Shown: positions 7,165 through 14,482 of the stretch, piece by piece
Position numbering within the stretch: the stretch's first letter is position 1
Layout: the number at the start of each line of letters is the position of its first letter
Assembly (NCBI GenBank): GCA_003131925.1
Contig: PKWC01000171.1
Span: forward strand, 1-16,992
Reading direction: 5' to 3'
Length of the DNA: 16,992 bases
From: Alphaproteobacteria bacterium
GTDB taxonomy: Bacteria > Pseudomonadota > Alphaproteobacteria > Micropepsales > Micropepsaceae
Program-made: the position numbers and the translations under genes
The notes under the pieces: model-generated
The model's database searches: none
What the model was told of the DNA's origin: nothing
Seen by the model: only the letters and a program-made list of their open reading frames with translations

Positions 7165-7484
7165 GGCTGTTGAAGAAGTAGTCGGATTCCGCTGCGCTGG
7201 ATTCTGGAATCGGCCCCGTCTGTCGGCTGGCAAAATCGCGTCCAATAACGATTGCATTTGTACGGTGGCTCGATCGACCAGCTGTCTGGGAAGGGCAAAT
7301 CATGCGAGCGAAGGCGGATTCGATGCGCTCCGGAAATTCGGTGGTGACGCATTTTGACTTTTGGCAGCGTTTTGAACGTGAGCAGGAGTGAACAGCCAAC
7401 ACTTTCGTCATCGGCTATCAATCCAGATTCGCTGGCTCGGCCAATGGGCGCTGGCGATTGAGATGCGTCGGGGAAATCTCCGCA
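7165..7484. other. Gene-free stretch, possible insertion-element scar
   Basis: No credible coding sequence on either strand. It begins GGCTGTTGAAGAAGTA directly after the tRNA-like relic. That resembles the terminal repeats of some insertion sequences, which often contain TTCAACAGCC. The motif CAACAGC also occurs in reverse orientation at 7074-7080, on the other side of the relic. The remaining 300 bases read as decayed DNA up to the start of the next gene. The mobile-element origin is an inference from the end sequence only. Confidence 0.3.
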
Positions 7485-8228
7485 ATGACTCCACTCTTGA
7501 TTGCTCACATCAGTGCGGGAAGCCTCGGGATATTCTCAGGCTATGCGGCCGTATCCGTTCGCAAGGGCGAGCGCCTGCATCGCGCGTTCGGAACCGTATT
7601 TTTCCTTTCCATGCTGACCGTATCCGTTCTCGCCGTGTATCTGGCCCTTTTTGTGCCGCCAACCCACTCCGGGGGGGGCCCGCCGAGTGCCTCCGTTTCC
7701 GTCGGGATTTTGACGTTCTACCTCGCGGCCACCGCATGGATGACCGTCAAGCGCAAGGAGGGACGTGGGGGATTGTTCGAAAAGGGTGCGCTCGTTGCCG
7801 TCTTGGGCGTTGCAGTCGCCCTGCTGATCTTCGGCTTGCGAGCGGCGAGCATACCGGCGGCCCGGCCCGGCTCCTATGTGCCCTACTTCGTCTTCGCGTC
7901 CTTCGCGGGGTTTGCGTCTGCCATGGACCTTAAGGTGATTTTGCGCGGCGGTATTTCCGGCGCGCAACGCATCGCGCGGCATCTTTGGCGCATGTGCTTC
8001 GCGCTGTTCTTCGCAGCAGCCTTTTTCTTCCTCGGACAGCAAGGGAGTTTGCCCAGGTTCATGCACGGATCGCCGCTTCCTTTCATACCGGCGCTTGCGC
8101 CTTTGGTATTGATGTTCTTCTGGCTATTTCGCGTTCGGTTCATAAGCCGGGTGAAGAATAAAACGATCGGCTTATCGGCCTCCAAGCAGATCGCTGAAGA
8201 ATTCGTACTGGATTGGCGCGTTCCGTGA
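7485..8228 (+). CDS. Seven-helix integral membrane protein (DUF2306-like)
   Basis: The 247-residue product, starting MTPLLIAHISAGSLGIFSG, has about seven hydrophobic helices. A conserved-looking loop after helix 1 contains RKGERLHRAFGTVFF, an Arg-Lys...Leu-His-Arg...Gly pattern seen in DUF2306-type membrane proteins. Another His (ARHLWRMC) opens helix 6. A basic C-terminal tail follows. The ATG at 7485 is chosen because it opens directly into helix 1. An in-frame ATG nine codons upstream would start inside the possible element scar, and neither start has a strong ribosome site. Molecular function is unknown. The family assignment is from recollection and moderate. Confidence 0.65.
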   Translation: MTPLLIAHISAGSLGIFSGYAAVSVRKGERLHRAFGTVFFLSMLTVSVLAVYLALFVPPTHSGGGPPSASVSVGILTFYLAATAWMTVKRKEGRGGLFEKGALVAVLGVAVALLIFGLRAASIPAARPGSYVPYFVFASFAGFASAMDLKVILRGGISGAQRIARHLWRMCFALFFAAAFFFLGQQGSLPRFMHGSPLPFIPALAPLVLMFFWLFRVRFISRVKNKTIGLSASKQIAEEFVLDWRVP

Positions 8229-8420
8229 TTCTCTCAACGTGGAATTGCGTCGAGGGTTGGGTAGTGCGCGAAGATCAGTCGGCGCGCACGGTCCCCGCGA
8301 GGTTGAAGGTCAGCGACACAGCCGTTTTGCCGTCTCGTGAACCTTACAGGCCACTGCTTTTGTTCACCTCCCTTCCGACTCAAAGAAAGTGGTCAATCCT
8401 CCCTTGTGTTGCCGGCTCTT

Positions 8421-8927
8421 TCACGGCGTGGAGTTCATGTCGGGCTTTCCCGTATTGAAGTCCACCGGCACCGAAACATGCTCCTGCACAATGAGCCACT
8501 TGCTCCCGATCTTGCGATACACGTCGGTGACGCGCACCGTGAAATCGACGGGCTTGTCCTTCGTGTCGGTTCCGGTCACGTGCTGGATACTGTGGCTGTA
8601 ACCTATCGGGCCCTCCACGCCGACGTCGAGATCGCTCACCTCGAACTTCAGCGGTCCCTTGAAGGTCGCGAGGAAGTCCTTCCAGTCCTTGCGGTAGGCG
8701 TCCGCGCCCACATATTGGCGCGGCGGCACGACATCGAACACGAACAGGCTTTGATCCGGCACGTAGCACTTCATGATCGCGTCGACATCCTTCGCGTTGA
8801 AGGCCGCGGCGAAGCGGCTTTCCAGCGCCTCGATCGCGGCGTTGCCGTCCGGACTTGCCGAGACGCATGACGGAATGGCCACGGCGCCGAACGCCAGCGC
8901 CAGTGAAATCACAGCATTGAGTTTCAT
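8421..8927 (-). CDS. Secreted NTF2/SnoaL-like (DUF4440-type) protein
   Basis: A 168-residue product with an excellent ribosome site (GGAGGGA five bases before the ATG at 8927). It has a signal peptide (MKLNAVISLALAFGAVAIPS, cleavage near VSA-SPDG). The mature chain has the cone-shaped NTF2-like pattern: an N-terminal helix (AIEALESRFAAAFNAKDVDAIMKCYVPD), then alternating strands (LFVFDVVPPRQYVGADA, LKFEVSDLDVGVEG, KPVDFTVRVTDVYRKIGSKWLIVQEHVSVPVD). Proteins of this fold include SnoaL-like cyclases, ketosteroid isomerases and many uncharacterised exported proteins, so no reaction can be assigned. It is flanked by unrelated genes and looks monocistronic. Confidence 0.8.
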   Translation of the reverse strand: MKLNAVISLALAFGAVAIPSCVSASPDGNAAIEALESRFAAAFNAKDVDAIMKCYVPDQSLFVFDVVPPRQYVGADAYRKDWKDFLATFKGPLKFEVSDLDVGVEGPIGYSHSIQHVTGTDTKDKPVDFTVRVTDVYRKIGSKWLIVQEHVSVPVDFNTGKPDMNSTP

Positions 8928-9297
8928 TTGTTCCCTCCAGTTGGTTGTTGCTCGCAGAAATGCGCGGCTGCTGCCCGCGTGGCATGCACAGTTCGGAGAA
9001 ACGGGTCTCGCAGGATTCGACGAATGAAATTCACGCGCCACCGCCGCGCTCCCCCAAGCCGGCTTGATATTACCACGGCGGGGGCGCGCCTCCTACACCC
9101 CTAACCATGCGTCCGTACAGGCAGCGTCGCTGGAACCCGCCTTTCGACGATCTCGCGCCACGTTAGTGTTTTGACTGTCGCCGAATTCCTGATGTGCCCC
9201 CTCCGGCGCTTGCCCCGCCGCAAGGCCGGGGTCGCGCCACATCCGCCCCAAGGAGCGAAGGAGAAATGAGCCACGCGATGGCAGGCGCCGAAGGCCG
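8928..9297. other. Gene-free region between two minus-strand genes
   Basis: No convincing coding sequence was found. It should hold the promoter of the NTF2-like gene at its low-coordinate side and the 3' end of the protease message at the other side. Apart from the hairpin listed separately at 9205-9238, I see no repeat or conserved site. Confidence 0.5.
9205..9238 (-). terminator. Possible terminator hairpin after the S53 protease gene
   Basis: GGCGC pairs with GCGCC, and inside them CCCCG pairs with CGGGG, giving a two-part GC-rich stem about 60 bases after the protease stop. No T-run follows, so it may only stabilise the message end. Confidence 0.3.
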
Positions 9298-10926
9298 TTA
9301 CTTTCCGATCAGCGCCTTGATCGTGTTCATGTCGCGCGGCGAGCCGAGGCCGCCCAGGAGGTCATAGCCCTTCACGGCGGGATAGTTGCCGCTCGCATGG
9401 CCGATGATGTCGTGCGTCATCTTCGGGTTGGTGCTGTAGGCCGGGTAGAGAGTCGGATTGATAAATCCGATCTCCGGCTTTCCCTCGCTCACCGCCAGCT
9501 GGTTGGCGAGCGCAGCAAAACCCGCCCACATCGGCGAAGAGAAGCTCGTGCCGCCCCAACCTCCCTGGCACGAACCTTGTGAGCAGATCATCATGTCAAA
9601 GTCCGCGTTGGCGGAGACGTCCGATACGTTGCGCAGTTTCCTGGAACCCTTGTTCTTCTTGTTGATATAGGGAAGCTGGTACGACTCGATCTTGATGTGC
9701 TTGTCGACAGACGGCCCCGAGGCACTATATTTCCAGCCCGGCTCCCTCTTCCAGGAGCCCGCAGCACCGTTGGTGACGAGATCGGTGCCGCCGACCGCGA
9801 TGATGTTGGCGTCTTCTTCCGGCCACGGACCGCTGGCTTCGAGCGTCACATTGTCGCCGCTCGCGGTGAACCAGGATTGGCCTTGCGCCGCCATCTCCTG
9901 ATAGATCGGATCCTCTACGTCGAACCGTTTGTTGTACCCCCACGACGTGCTCAGCTGCTTGCTCGTGTCATCCGACGCCATTCGCTCTTCGATGGCGACG
10001 GGGTCCTGCGCGACATAAACCTGAACTTGATCGAGACCCGGCGCCATGGAAATCGCGTAGTCGATGTCGAGCGTCTGCTCTCCGTCGTTGCAATTGCCGC
10101 AATCGACATTCGTTCCGTCGACGGAGATGCCGTTGACCGGCACGTTGAGCGGCTCCTTGAACGTGGCGAAGTAGAGGGGAATGTCGCTCGGGATGTAACC
10201 TTCGAGCTCCATCAGGCCTACGGACTGGCCCGTTCCGACGAGCGTGGCCTTGATGCCGGTCGCGTAATAGGCGGCGCGGAAATCGCTGCCGATGAAATTG
10301 CCGCCCGGGCCCGAACCGGTGCCCCCGCGCCCGTTGCGGCCCTTGCCGGGCCTGACCAGCTTTGGAAAGGGGAGCTCGAAATTGTCCAGACCCGTGATGG
10401 AGAGCACGGGCACGTCGAGCGCCAGCGCCGGTTCGCGATCCGGCGCCATGAAGTTTCGATTCTCGGTCGGGTGACTGTAGAGGTTGAGCTTGACGTTCAG
10501 CACGCGCTCGACATCGGACGCGTTGCCCTCGATCTGGAACATGTAGCGGTTGGCGTTCGTATGCGTGACGCCGAGGCCGTTCGCGTTGAAGTACCTTATC
10601 GCCGCGTCGTAGTCGCTCTGCGCAGGTCCGAAGCGCGCCGTGAATTCCGCGACCGAGAGGTAGTGGTGATACAGCACGCTGTTCGGATTGTAGATCTGGT
10701 CGTGGAGCAGGCTGCGGAGGTCCGCCAGATTGCGCATCAGGAGCACGACCTGCAGACGCAGATGGGCGGACGGGGCGACCTCGCCCATCTGTATGACGCC
10801 GTGCTGCGCAACGACGCTGGGGACAATGCTTGTCCTGAGTGCGGCAGCGGAGGCAGAGCTTGCGGCCGCGACGGCCACCACTGACGCAATGAGCCACGCA
10901 CGAACCGCGGAACCTGGATTTTTCAT
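9298..10926 (-). CDS. Secreted S53 family serine-carboxyl protease (sedolisin/kumamolisin type)
   Basis: The 542-residue preproprotein has a signal peptide (AWLIASVVAVAAASSASA). A pro-kumamolisin activation domain covers roughly residues 45-190, with YHHYLSVAEFTARFGP typical of it. A Gly-rich linker (194-210) precedes the catalytic domain. The catalytic residues of the family are visible: Glu283 and Asp287 in GEQTLDIDYA, the oxyanion Asp358 in SGDN, and the nucleophile Ser461 in GGTSFSSPMWAG. The C-terminal calcium-site pattern (Asp506-Ile507 and YDLLGGLGSP) is also present. Such enzymes are secreted endopeptidases usually active at low pH. AGGAGGGG stands before the ATG. The promoter region contains a sequence repeated upstream of the gene at 12468. 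All key residues are intact, so I expect an active enzyme. Confidence 0.93.
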   Translation of the reverse strand: MKNPGSAVRAWLIASVVAVAAASSASAAALRTSIVPSVVAQHGVIQMGEVAPSAHLRLQVVLLMRNLADLRSLLHDQIYNPNSVLYHHYLSVAEFTARFGPAQSDYDAAIRYFNANGLGVTHTNANRYMFQIEGNASDVERVLNVKLNLYSHPTENRNFMAPDREPALALDVPVLSITGLDNFELPFPKLVRPGKGRNGRGGTGSGPGGNFIGSDFRAAYYATGIKATLVGTGQSVGLMELEGYIPSDIPLYFATFKEPLNVPVNGISVDGTNVDCGNCNDGEQTLDIDYAISMAPGLDQVQVYVAQDPVAIEERMASDDTSKQLSTSWGYNKRFDVEDPIYQEMAAQGQSWFTASGDNVTLEASGPWPEEDANIIAVGGTDLVTNGAAGSWKREPGWKYSASGPSVDKHIKIESYQLPYINKKNKGSRKLRNVSDVSANADFDMMICSQGSCQGGWGGTSFSSPMWAGFAALANQLAVSEGKPEIGFINPTLYPAYSTNPKMTHDIIGHASGNYPAVKGYDLLGGLGSPRDMNTIKALIGK

Positions 10927-10960
10927 GCACGTCCCCTCCTGGAATGAGCCGCAGACCGCT

Positions 10961-11008
10961 ATTCTCCGATGAGCCCGGGTTGGAGCGGATGATAACGCAT
11001 TTCTGAGG
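10961..11008 (-). repeat. 48-bp repeat, copy 1 (upstream of the S53 protease)
   Basis: It aligns with 12489-12537 at about 37 of 48 positions with one gap. Both copies run from ATTC.CC.GATGA through CCGGGTTG to TTTCTGAGG on the plus strand. Each lies 20-35 bases in front of a minus-strand gene. In minus orientation this copy contains TATCAT, a five-of-six match to a -10 box, so it may be a shared promoter segment. No matching -35 is clear. Confidence 0.6.
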
Positions 11009-11157
11009 CGCGCGGGAAATCGCGCCCTGGAGGGACGTCGCCGCGCTTCACCGGCGCCGGCGGACGTTGGTGGGGCACCGCCGCCCGAGGCTCAGATGAT
11101 TCCCGCGCGTCGCTCACACCGCTGCAGCTTCCGTGACTTCCGACTCCGACCCTGCTC

Positions 11158-11349
11158 TTAGAGCGTATTCCGCCCGGAATGAATCGCCACCCCAAAGCGT
11201 GTCATTCCCGCGATGATCCCCCGGTTTAACCGGGGGAGAACCCAGAAGCAGTGCTTCCGGAATTTCTTCACGGAGCTGGGTCCCGGCTCTCCGCTTCGCG
11301 TCGGCCGGGATGACACGCTTTGGTTCCATATGAGCGGTACGCGTTCTAG
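11158..11349. repeat. Palindromic repeat element (MITE- or REP-like) with nested hairpins
   Basis: The core, 11192-11323 (132 bp), ends in perfect 14-bp inverted repeats CCAAAGCGTGTCAT / ATGACACGCTTTGG, which extend by CCCG with one extra T. Inside are a near-perfect palindrome CCCCCGGTTTAACCGGGGG (11217-11235), a small GAAGC-AGT-GCTTC hairpin, an ACCCAG/CTGGGT pair and a CCCGG...CCGGG hairpin. An imperfect outer inverted repeat (11158-11175 with 11332-11349) may mark the true ends. There is no coding capacity. Similar CCGGGATGAC-type palindromes recur in alphaproteobacterial genomes to my recollection. Together with the 48-bp repeat it fills most of the gap 10927-11362, which otherwise shows nothing recognisable. 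Confidence 0.75.
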
Positions 11350-11362
11350 CAGGCGCAGATCG

Positions 11363-11932
11363 CTATGGACCGCCATCCGTCGTGATGATTCCGCCTCGTG
11401 GGCAAGAGAGCCCATGAGAGGAAAGCGCGACAAATTTTGCGGCATTCTCGTCGATCTTCCATGCGGCTTTGGCCGGAAGGAGAGTCGCGTCTCGCGGAGA
11501 ATAGTGGGTGGAGTTGCCGCCACTGCCGGCGGCTCGATTGTCCAGAACAGCAACTATTAGCCCGGCTACCTGTATCCCGTTGGCCTGACAGGTCCCGGCC
11601 GCGAACTCAGGCGAAGGCCTGGAGTGCGGCGGGATCGCGAGCACGTCATGAACAATCCCGCGCGTGTCTGACAACACCATATATTCTTTTCCACATATCA
11701 ACCACGACGTTGAGTTGAGGCGATCGGAAATTTCATCGCCTCCCAGGTCCTTGAGCCCCAACGCGATGTGGCGGCCTTCAATCTTGACGACGGGGTCATC
11801 GCTCATTCGCTTGTCCGCAAGCGCTCGTGGAATGTCGGAGCCGCACCGCACAGATTCGAAGCCGTCCCGCGCGTGCGCCGCTCCGAACGGGAGAAGGAGG
11901 AGTGCCAGAAACTTGAAAAGATGCCTATTCAT
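11363..11932 (-). CDS. Secreted protein of unknown function with four cysteines
   Basis: A 189-residue product with a signal peptide (FKFLALLLLPFGAAHA, cleavage before RDGF). The mature part has four Cys (30, 80, 115, 177), which could form two disulfides in the periplasm. A phrase IEGRHIALGLKDLGG and a C-terminal WKIDE...GLSCPRGGIITTDGG follow. I recognise no family. Its last 17 codons are matched by a decayed copy at 14426-14482, with most differences at third codon positions. A paralogue of this gene therefore seems to have existed nearby. It lies 23 bases after the gene at 12468 on the same strand and is probably co-transcribed with it. Confidence 0.65.
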   Translation of the reverse strand: MNRHLFKFLALLLLPFGAAHARDGFESVRCGSDIPRALADKRMSDDPVVKIEGRHIALGLKDLGGDEISDRLNSTSWLICGKEYMVLSDTRGIVHDVLAIPPHSRPSPEFAAGTCQANGIQVAGLIVAVLDNRAAGSGGNSTHYSPRDATLLPAKAAWKIDENAAKFVALSSHGLSCPRGGIITTDGGP

Positions 11933-11955
11933 ATTGATCCCCCCGTCATCGGATC

Positions 11956-12468
11956 TTATGCGTCTTCGACTGCCGGCGACACAGCCGGCTTGCCGTAAAG
12001 TTTATGAGCACGTTCTTGTGATAGCGACTCATACCAATTCTGAAACTCAGGTGAGAGCCAATGGTGGCGCGCGGCCCAATAGGATTTGAAGCCGGATGTC
12101 GCCGCAAAATCGGTCGCGGTTTTCTCAACGTTATGCCAGTGCTCCGTGTCGAGTTGTCCGTGCCGCCATTGAACGCGTGCGCCTTCGAAGAAGCGCAAGG
12201 CTGCGCCGGCATAGGCGTAAAATCGAACGCGCTCGTCGTCTGTCAGGCTTACAATGTCGTCGATTCCCAGCCTCCAGATCCGCGCAAAATCTCCGCTTTC
12301 GACAACTTGCATCGTTATCTGTAGCCAATTGTTCGAATGAGCCTGCGACGCCCCGGCTCTTACGGCCTGTGTGTTTTGCCTCAACTGAAATCCGACGAAG
12401 ATCAGCGAGCCGAGCACGGCCACGCCACCGATGAAACTGCCGATGGCCGCAAGGTCCGAAAGTGACAT
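11956..12468 (-). CDS. Single-pass membrane protein of unknown function
   Basis: The 170-residue product begins MSLSDLAAIGSFIGG and has one transmembrane helix at about residues 8-27 (IGSFIGGVAVLGSLIFVGF), followed by QLRQNTQAVRAGASQAHSNNW. A helical, Trp-rich cytoplasmic part follows, including ALRFFEGARVQWRHGQLDTEHW and YWAARHHWLSPEFQNWYES. I recall many small hypothetical proteins with this opening (a helix, then QLRQNT.A.R), but none with a known function. A G-rich ribosome site precedes the ATG at 12468. The secreted four-Cys protein gene follows after 23 bases. The 48-bp repeat copy 2 sits directly upstream. Confidence 0.75.
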   Translation of the reverse strand: MSLSDLAAIGSFIGGVAVLGSLIFVGFQLRQNTQAVRAGASQAHSNNWLQITMQVVESGDFARIWRLGIDDIVSLTDDERVRFYAYAGAALRFFEGARVQWRHGQLDTEHWHNVEKTATDFAATSGFKSYWAARHHWLSPEFQNWYESLSQERAHKLYGKPAVSPAVEDA

Positions 12469-12488
12469 ATGATGCCCCCTGAGCCGAC

Positions 12489-12537
12489 ATTCGCCGGATG
12501 ATTCCGGGTTGCACCGGACAATAGTGTTTTTCTGAGG
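12489..12537 (-). repeat. 48-bp repeat, copy 2 (upstream of the membrane-protein operon)
   Basis: Second copy of the sequence at 10961-11008. After TCTGAGG this copy has about 45 extra bases before the homology resumes (GGCGCGaGGaAAATCGCGC at 12582-12600, compared with 11007-11024). That points to an insertion or deletion between the copies. In minus orientation TATTGT stands where copy 1 has TATCAT. The rest of the divergent gap 12469-12767 shows nothing else I can name. Confidence 0.6.
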
Positions 12538-12767
12538 CTCGATGAAGCCTCGGATGCGAGTGACGAAGCTGGCAGCGTACAGGCGCGAGGAAAATCGCGC
12601 ACATCGGTCTGGTCATGTCCTGCTGCGATACCGAGGCGATGGCCTTCAGGCAATCGGGCGGCGGTTTATGCATTCACCGTCCCCGTGTTCCGCGCGGAGG
12701 CTGTAGATACCTCAAAAAAGGCGCTATTTTCCGCTCCAATCCGGCGGCATCCACAGACTGAGGGCTC

Positions 12768-14351
12768 ATGCGAAAATTCTCGACGCGCTGGCGGCGTGCA
12801 TCTCTTGCGGCTACGTTATTGCTGGCTACAGTTCCGGCTGTTGCCGGCGTCGTGCGCACCGACTCGGGCCTCGTGCGCGGCGTGCGTCAGGGCGGCATCG
12901 AAGTCTACAAGGCGATTCCTTTCGCTGCGCCGCCTGTAGGCCGCCTGCGTTGGCGCGAACCGCAGCCCGTCACGCCGTGGAGCGGCATTCGCGCGGCGAA
13001 CACCTTCGCGCCCGCCTGCATGCAGACGGGAGTCTCCATGCCGGGTGAGACGCCACCGAACGTGAACGAAGATTGCCTCTATCTCAATGTCTGGACACGG
13101 GCCCGCAACGCGTCGGCGCACCTGCCGGTGATCGTGTGGATTTACGGCGGCGGATTCTTCAATGGCTCCGCCTCCATGCCGCTCTATTGGGGCGACCAAC
13201 TGGCGCGCAAGGGAGCGGTCGTCGTGACGCTCGCCTATCGCCTCGGCCCGTTCGGATTCCTTGCCCATCCCGAACTGACCGCGGAGTCGCCGCACCACTC
13301 GTCCGGCAACTATGCGTTCCTGGACCAGATCGCGGCACTCCAATGGGTGCGGACGAACATCGCCGCGTTCGGCGGCGATCCGGCACGCGTGACGATCGCG
13401 GGGCAGTCTGCCGGCGCAGCATCGGTCAGCATCCTGATGGCCTCTCCTCTCGCCGCGGGATTGTTCCAGCGTGCGATCGGCGAGAGCGGCGGCATGTTCG
13501 AGCCGATGAAACTCGCGCCGAACTATCTGCTTGCGAATGCCGAACACGACGGCGAAGGATACGCCGCCTCGCTCGGCGTGCATTCCCTCGTGGAGCTACG
13601 CGCGCTGCCGGCGGACATGCTGCTCAAGGGCAAAGCCGGCCCGATTTCGCATCCCGTGATCGAGCCTTACGCGCTGCCGCAATCGCCCTATGACGTGTTC
13701 GTTGCCGGCAAGCAGAACGATGTGCCCATCCTCGTCGGCTCCAACGCCGATGAAGCGCGCTCGCTAGTTTCCCATCTGGAGACGGTGAAGGCATCCAGTT
13801 TCGCTGCCGACATCGCGAAGAGCTGGGGACCGCTGCCGCCGCAACTGCTTGCCGCCTATCCTTACGTGACGGACGAGGACGTGAAAAAAGCGCGCCTCGC
13901 ACTCGAGCGCGATCTGCGCTTCGCATGGGACGATTGGGCGTGGGCGCGGCTGGAGGCGATGAAGGGCCGCAACGGCGTCTACTATTATCACTTCGCGCAC
14001 GCGCCGCCGTTTCCGAAGGGATCGGTCTATGAAGGCTGGGGCCCGAGCCATTTCTCCGAGCTCTGGTACACCTTCGATCATCTCGACCAGGAGAAATGGG
14101 CGTGGACCGCCGCCGATCGAAAGCTCGCCGATACGATGTCGAGCTGCTGGGTGAATTTCGCCGCGTCGGGAAATCCGAACGGATCGGCCGTTGCCGAGTG
14201 GCCGCAATTCACAGCGTCAACCTCGCGCGTGCTGATCCTCGGCGATCCCGTCGCCCCCGGCGATGTTGCAAACCTCAAATCCCTGCAGGTGTTCGACACG
14301 GTCTACGACCAGGTAAGGGGCACGAAGTTCGGCGAGGCACTCGCGCGCTGA
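12768..14351 (+). CDS. Secreted type-B carboxylesterase (alpha/beta hydrolase)
   Basis: The 527-residue product has a signal peptide (RRASLAATLLLATVPAVAG) and the full carboxylesterase type-B layout. The start block IEVYKAIPFAAPPVGRLRWREPQP is followed by EDCLYLNVW (101-109), the oxyanion-hole loop YGGGFFNGS (from 126) and the nucleophile elbow GQSAGAAS with Ser214. The acid is Glu329 in GSNADEARSL and the histidine is His428 in GPSHFSELWYTF. These enzymes hydrolyse carboxylic esters, and the natural substrate cannot be told from sequence. A short Shine-Dalgarno GAGGG precedes the ATG. Just after the stop, GAACC...GGTTC (14366-14383) could form a weak hairpin without a T-run. Catalytic residues are intact, so activity is expected in the periplasm or outside the cell. 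Confidence 0.93.
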   Translation: MRKFSTRWRRASLAATLLLATVPAVAGVVRTDSGLVRGVRQGGIEVYKAIPFAAPPVGRLRWREPQPVTPWSGIRAANTFAPACMQTGVSMPGETPPNVNEDCLYLNVWTRARNASAHLPVIVWIYGGGFFNGSASMPLYWGDQLARKGAVVVTLAYRLGPFGFLAHPELTAESPHHSSGNYAFLDQIAALQWVRTNIAAFGGDPARVTIAGQSAGAASVSILMASPLAAGLFQRAIGESGGMFEPMKLAPNYLLANAEHDGEGYAASLGVHSLVELRALPADMLLKGKAGPISHPVIEPYALPQSPYDVFVAGKQNDVPILVGSNADEARSLVSHLETVKASSFAADIAKSWGPLPPQLLAAYPYVTDEDVKKARLALERDLRFAWDDWAWARLEAMKGRNGVYYYHFAHAPPFPKGSVYEGWGPSHFSELWYTFDHLDQEKWAWTAADRKLADTMSSCWVNFAASGNPNGSAVAEWPQFTASTSRVLILGDPVAPGDVANLKSLQVFDTVYDQVRGTKFGEALAR

Positions 14352-14425
14352 GCTTTGGTGCGCGCGAACCGGGACAATGGTTCAACCGGCGCTGAACTCG
14401 CTGTAATACCAGCTTGGTCGGCTTG

Positions 14426-14482
14426 GATCACTATGGCCCCCATCTGCCGTGATGATTCCGCCTCGCGGGCAGGAGAGCCCAT
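14426..14482 (-). pseudogene. Decayed 3' tail of a paralogue of the four-Cys secreted protein gene
   Basis: It matches 11358-11415 at about 88 percent. In minus orientation it still reads GLSCPRGGIITADGG, compared with GLSCPRGGIITTDGG in the intact gene. Most base changes are at third codon positions, which suggests a former coding sequence. A one-base loss just before the stop shifts the stop out of frame. Homology ends abruptly at the border with a transposase remnant, so the rest of the paralogue is missing. Confidence 0.55.

Noticed and set aside
7038..7508. Minus-strand frames containing GPGFEPG and RDQDSNLD
   Set aside because: These peptides are typical antisense translations of a tRNA T arm, not real proteins; they support the tRNA-like relic instead.
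8275..8343. Minus-strand 22-codon tail reading DGKTAVSLTFNLAGTVRAD before a stop
   Set aside because: Looks like the end of a beta-rich protein, but an in-frame stop lies just upstream and nothing else of the gene is present; too short to call even as a pseudogene.
9697..10884. 395-codon plus-strand frame opposite the S53 protease
   Set aside because: Arg/Val/His-rich antisense shadow; the protease on the other strand has all catalytic motifs and a good ribosome site.
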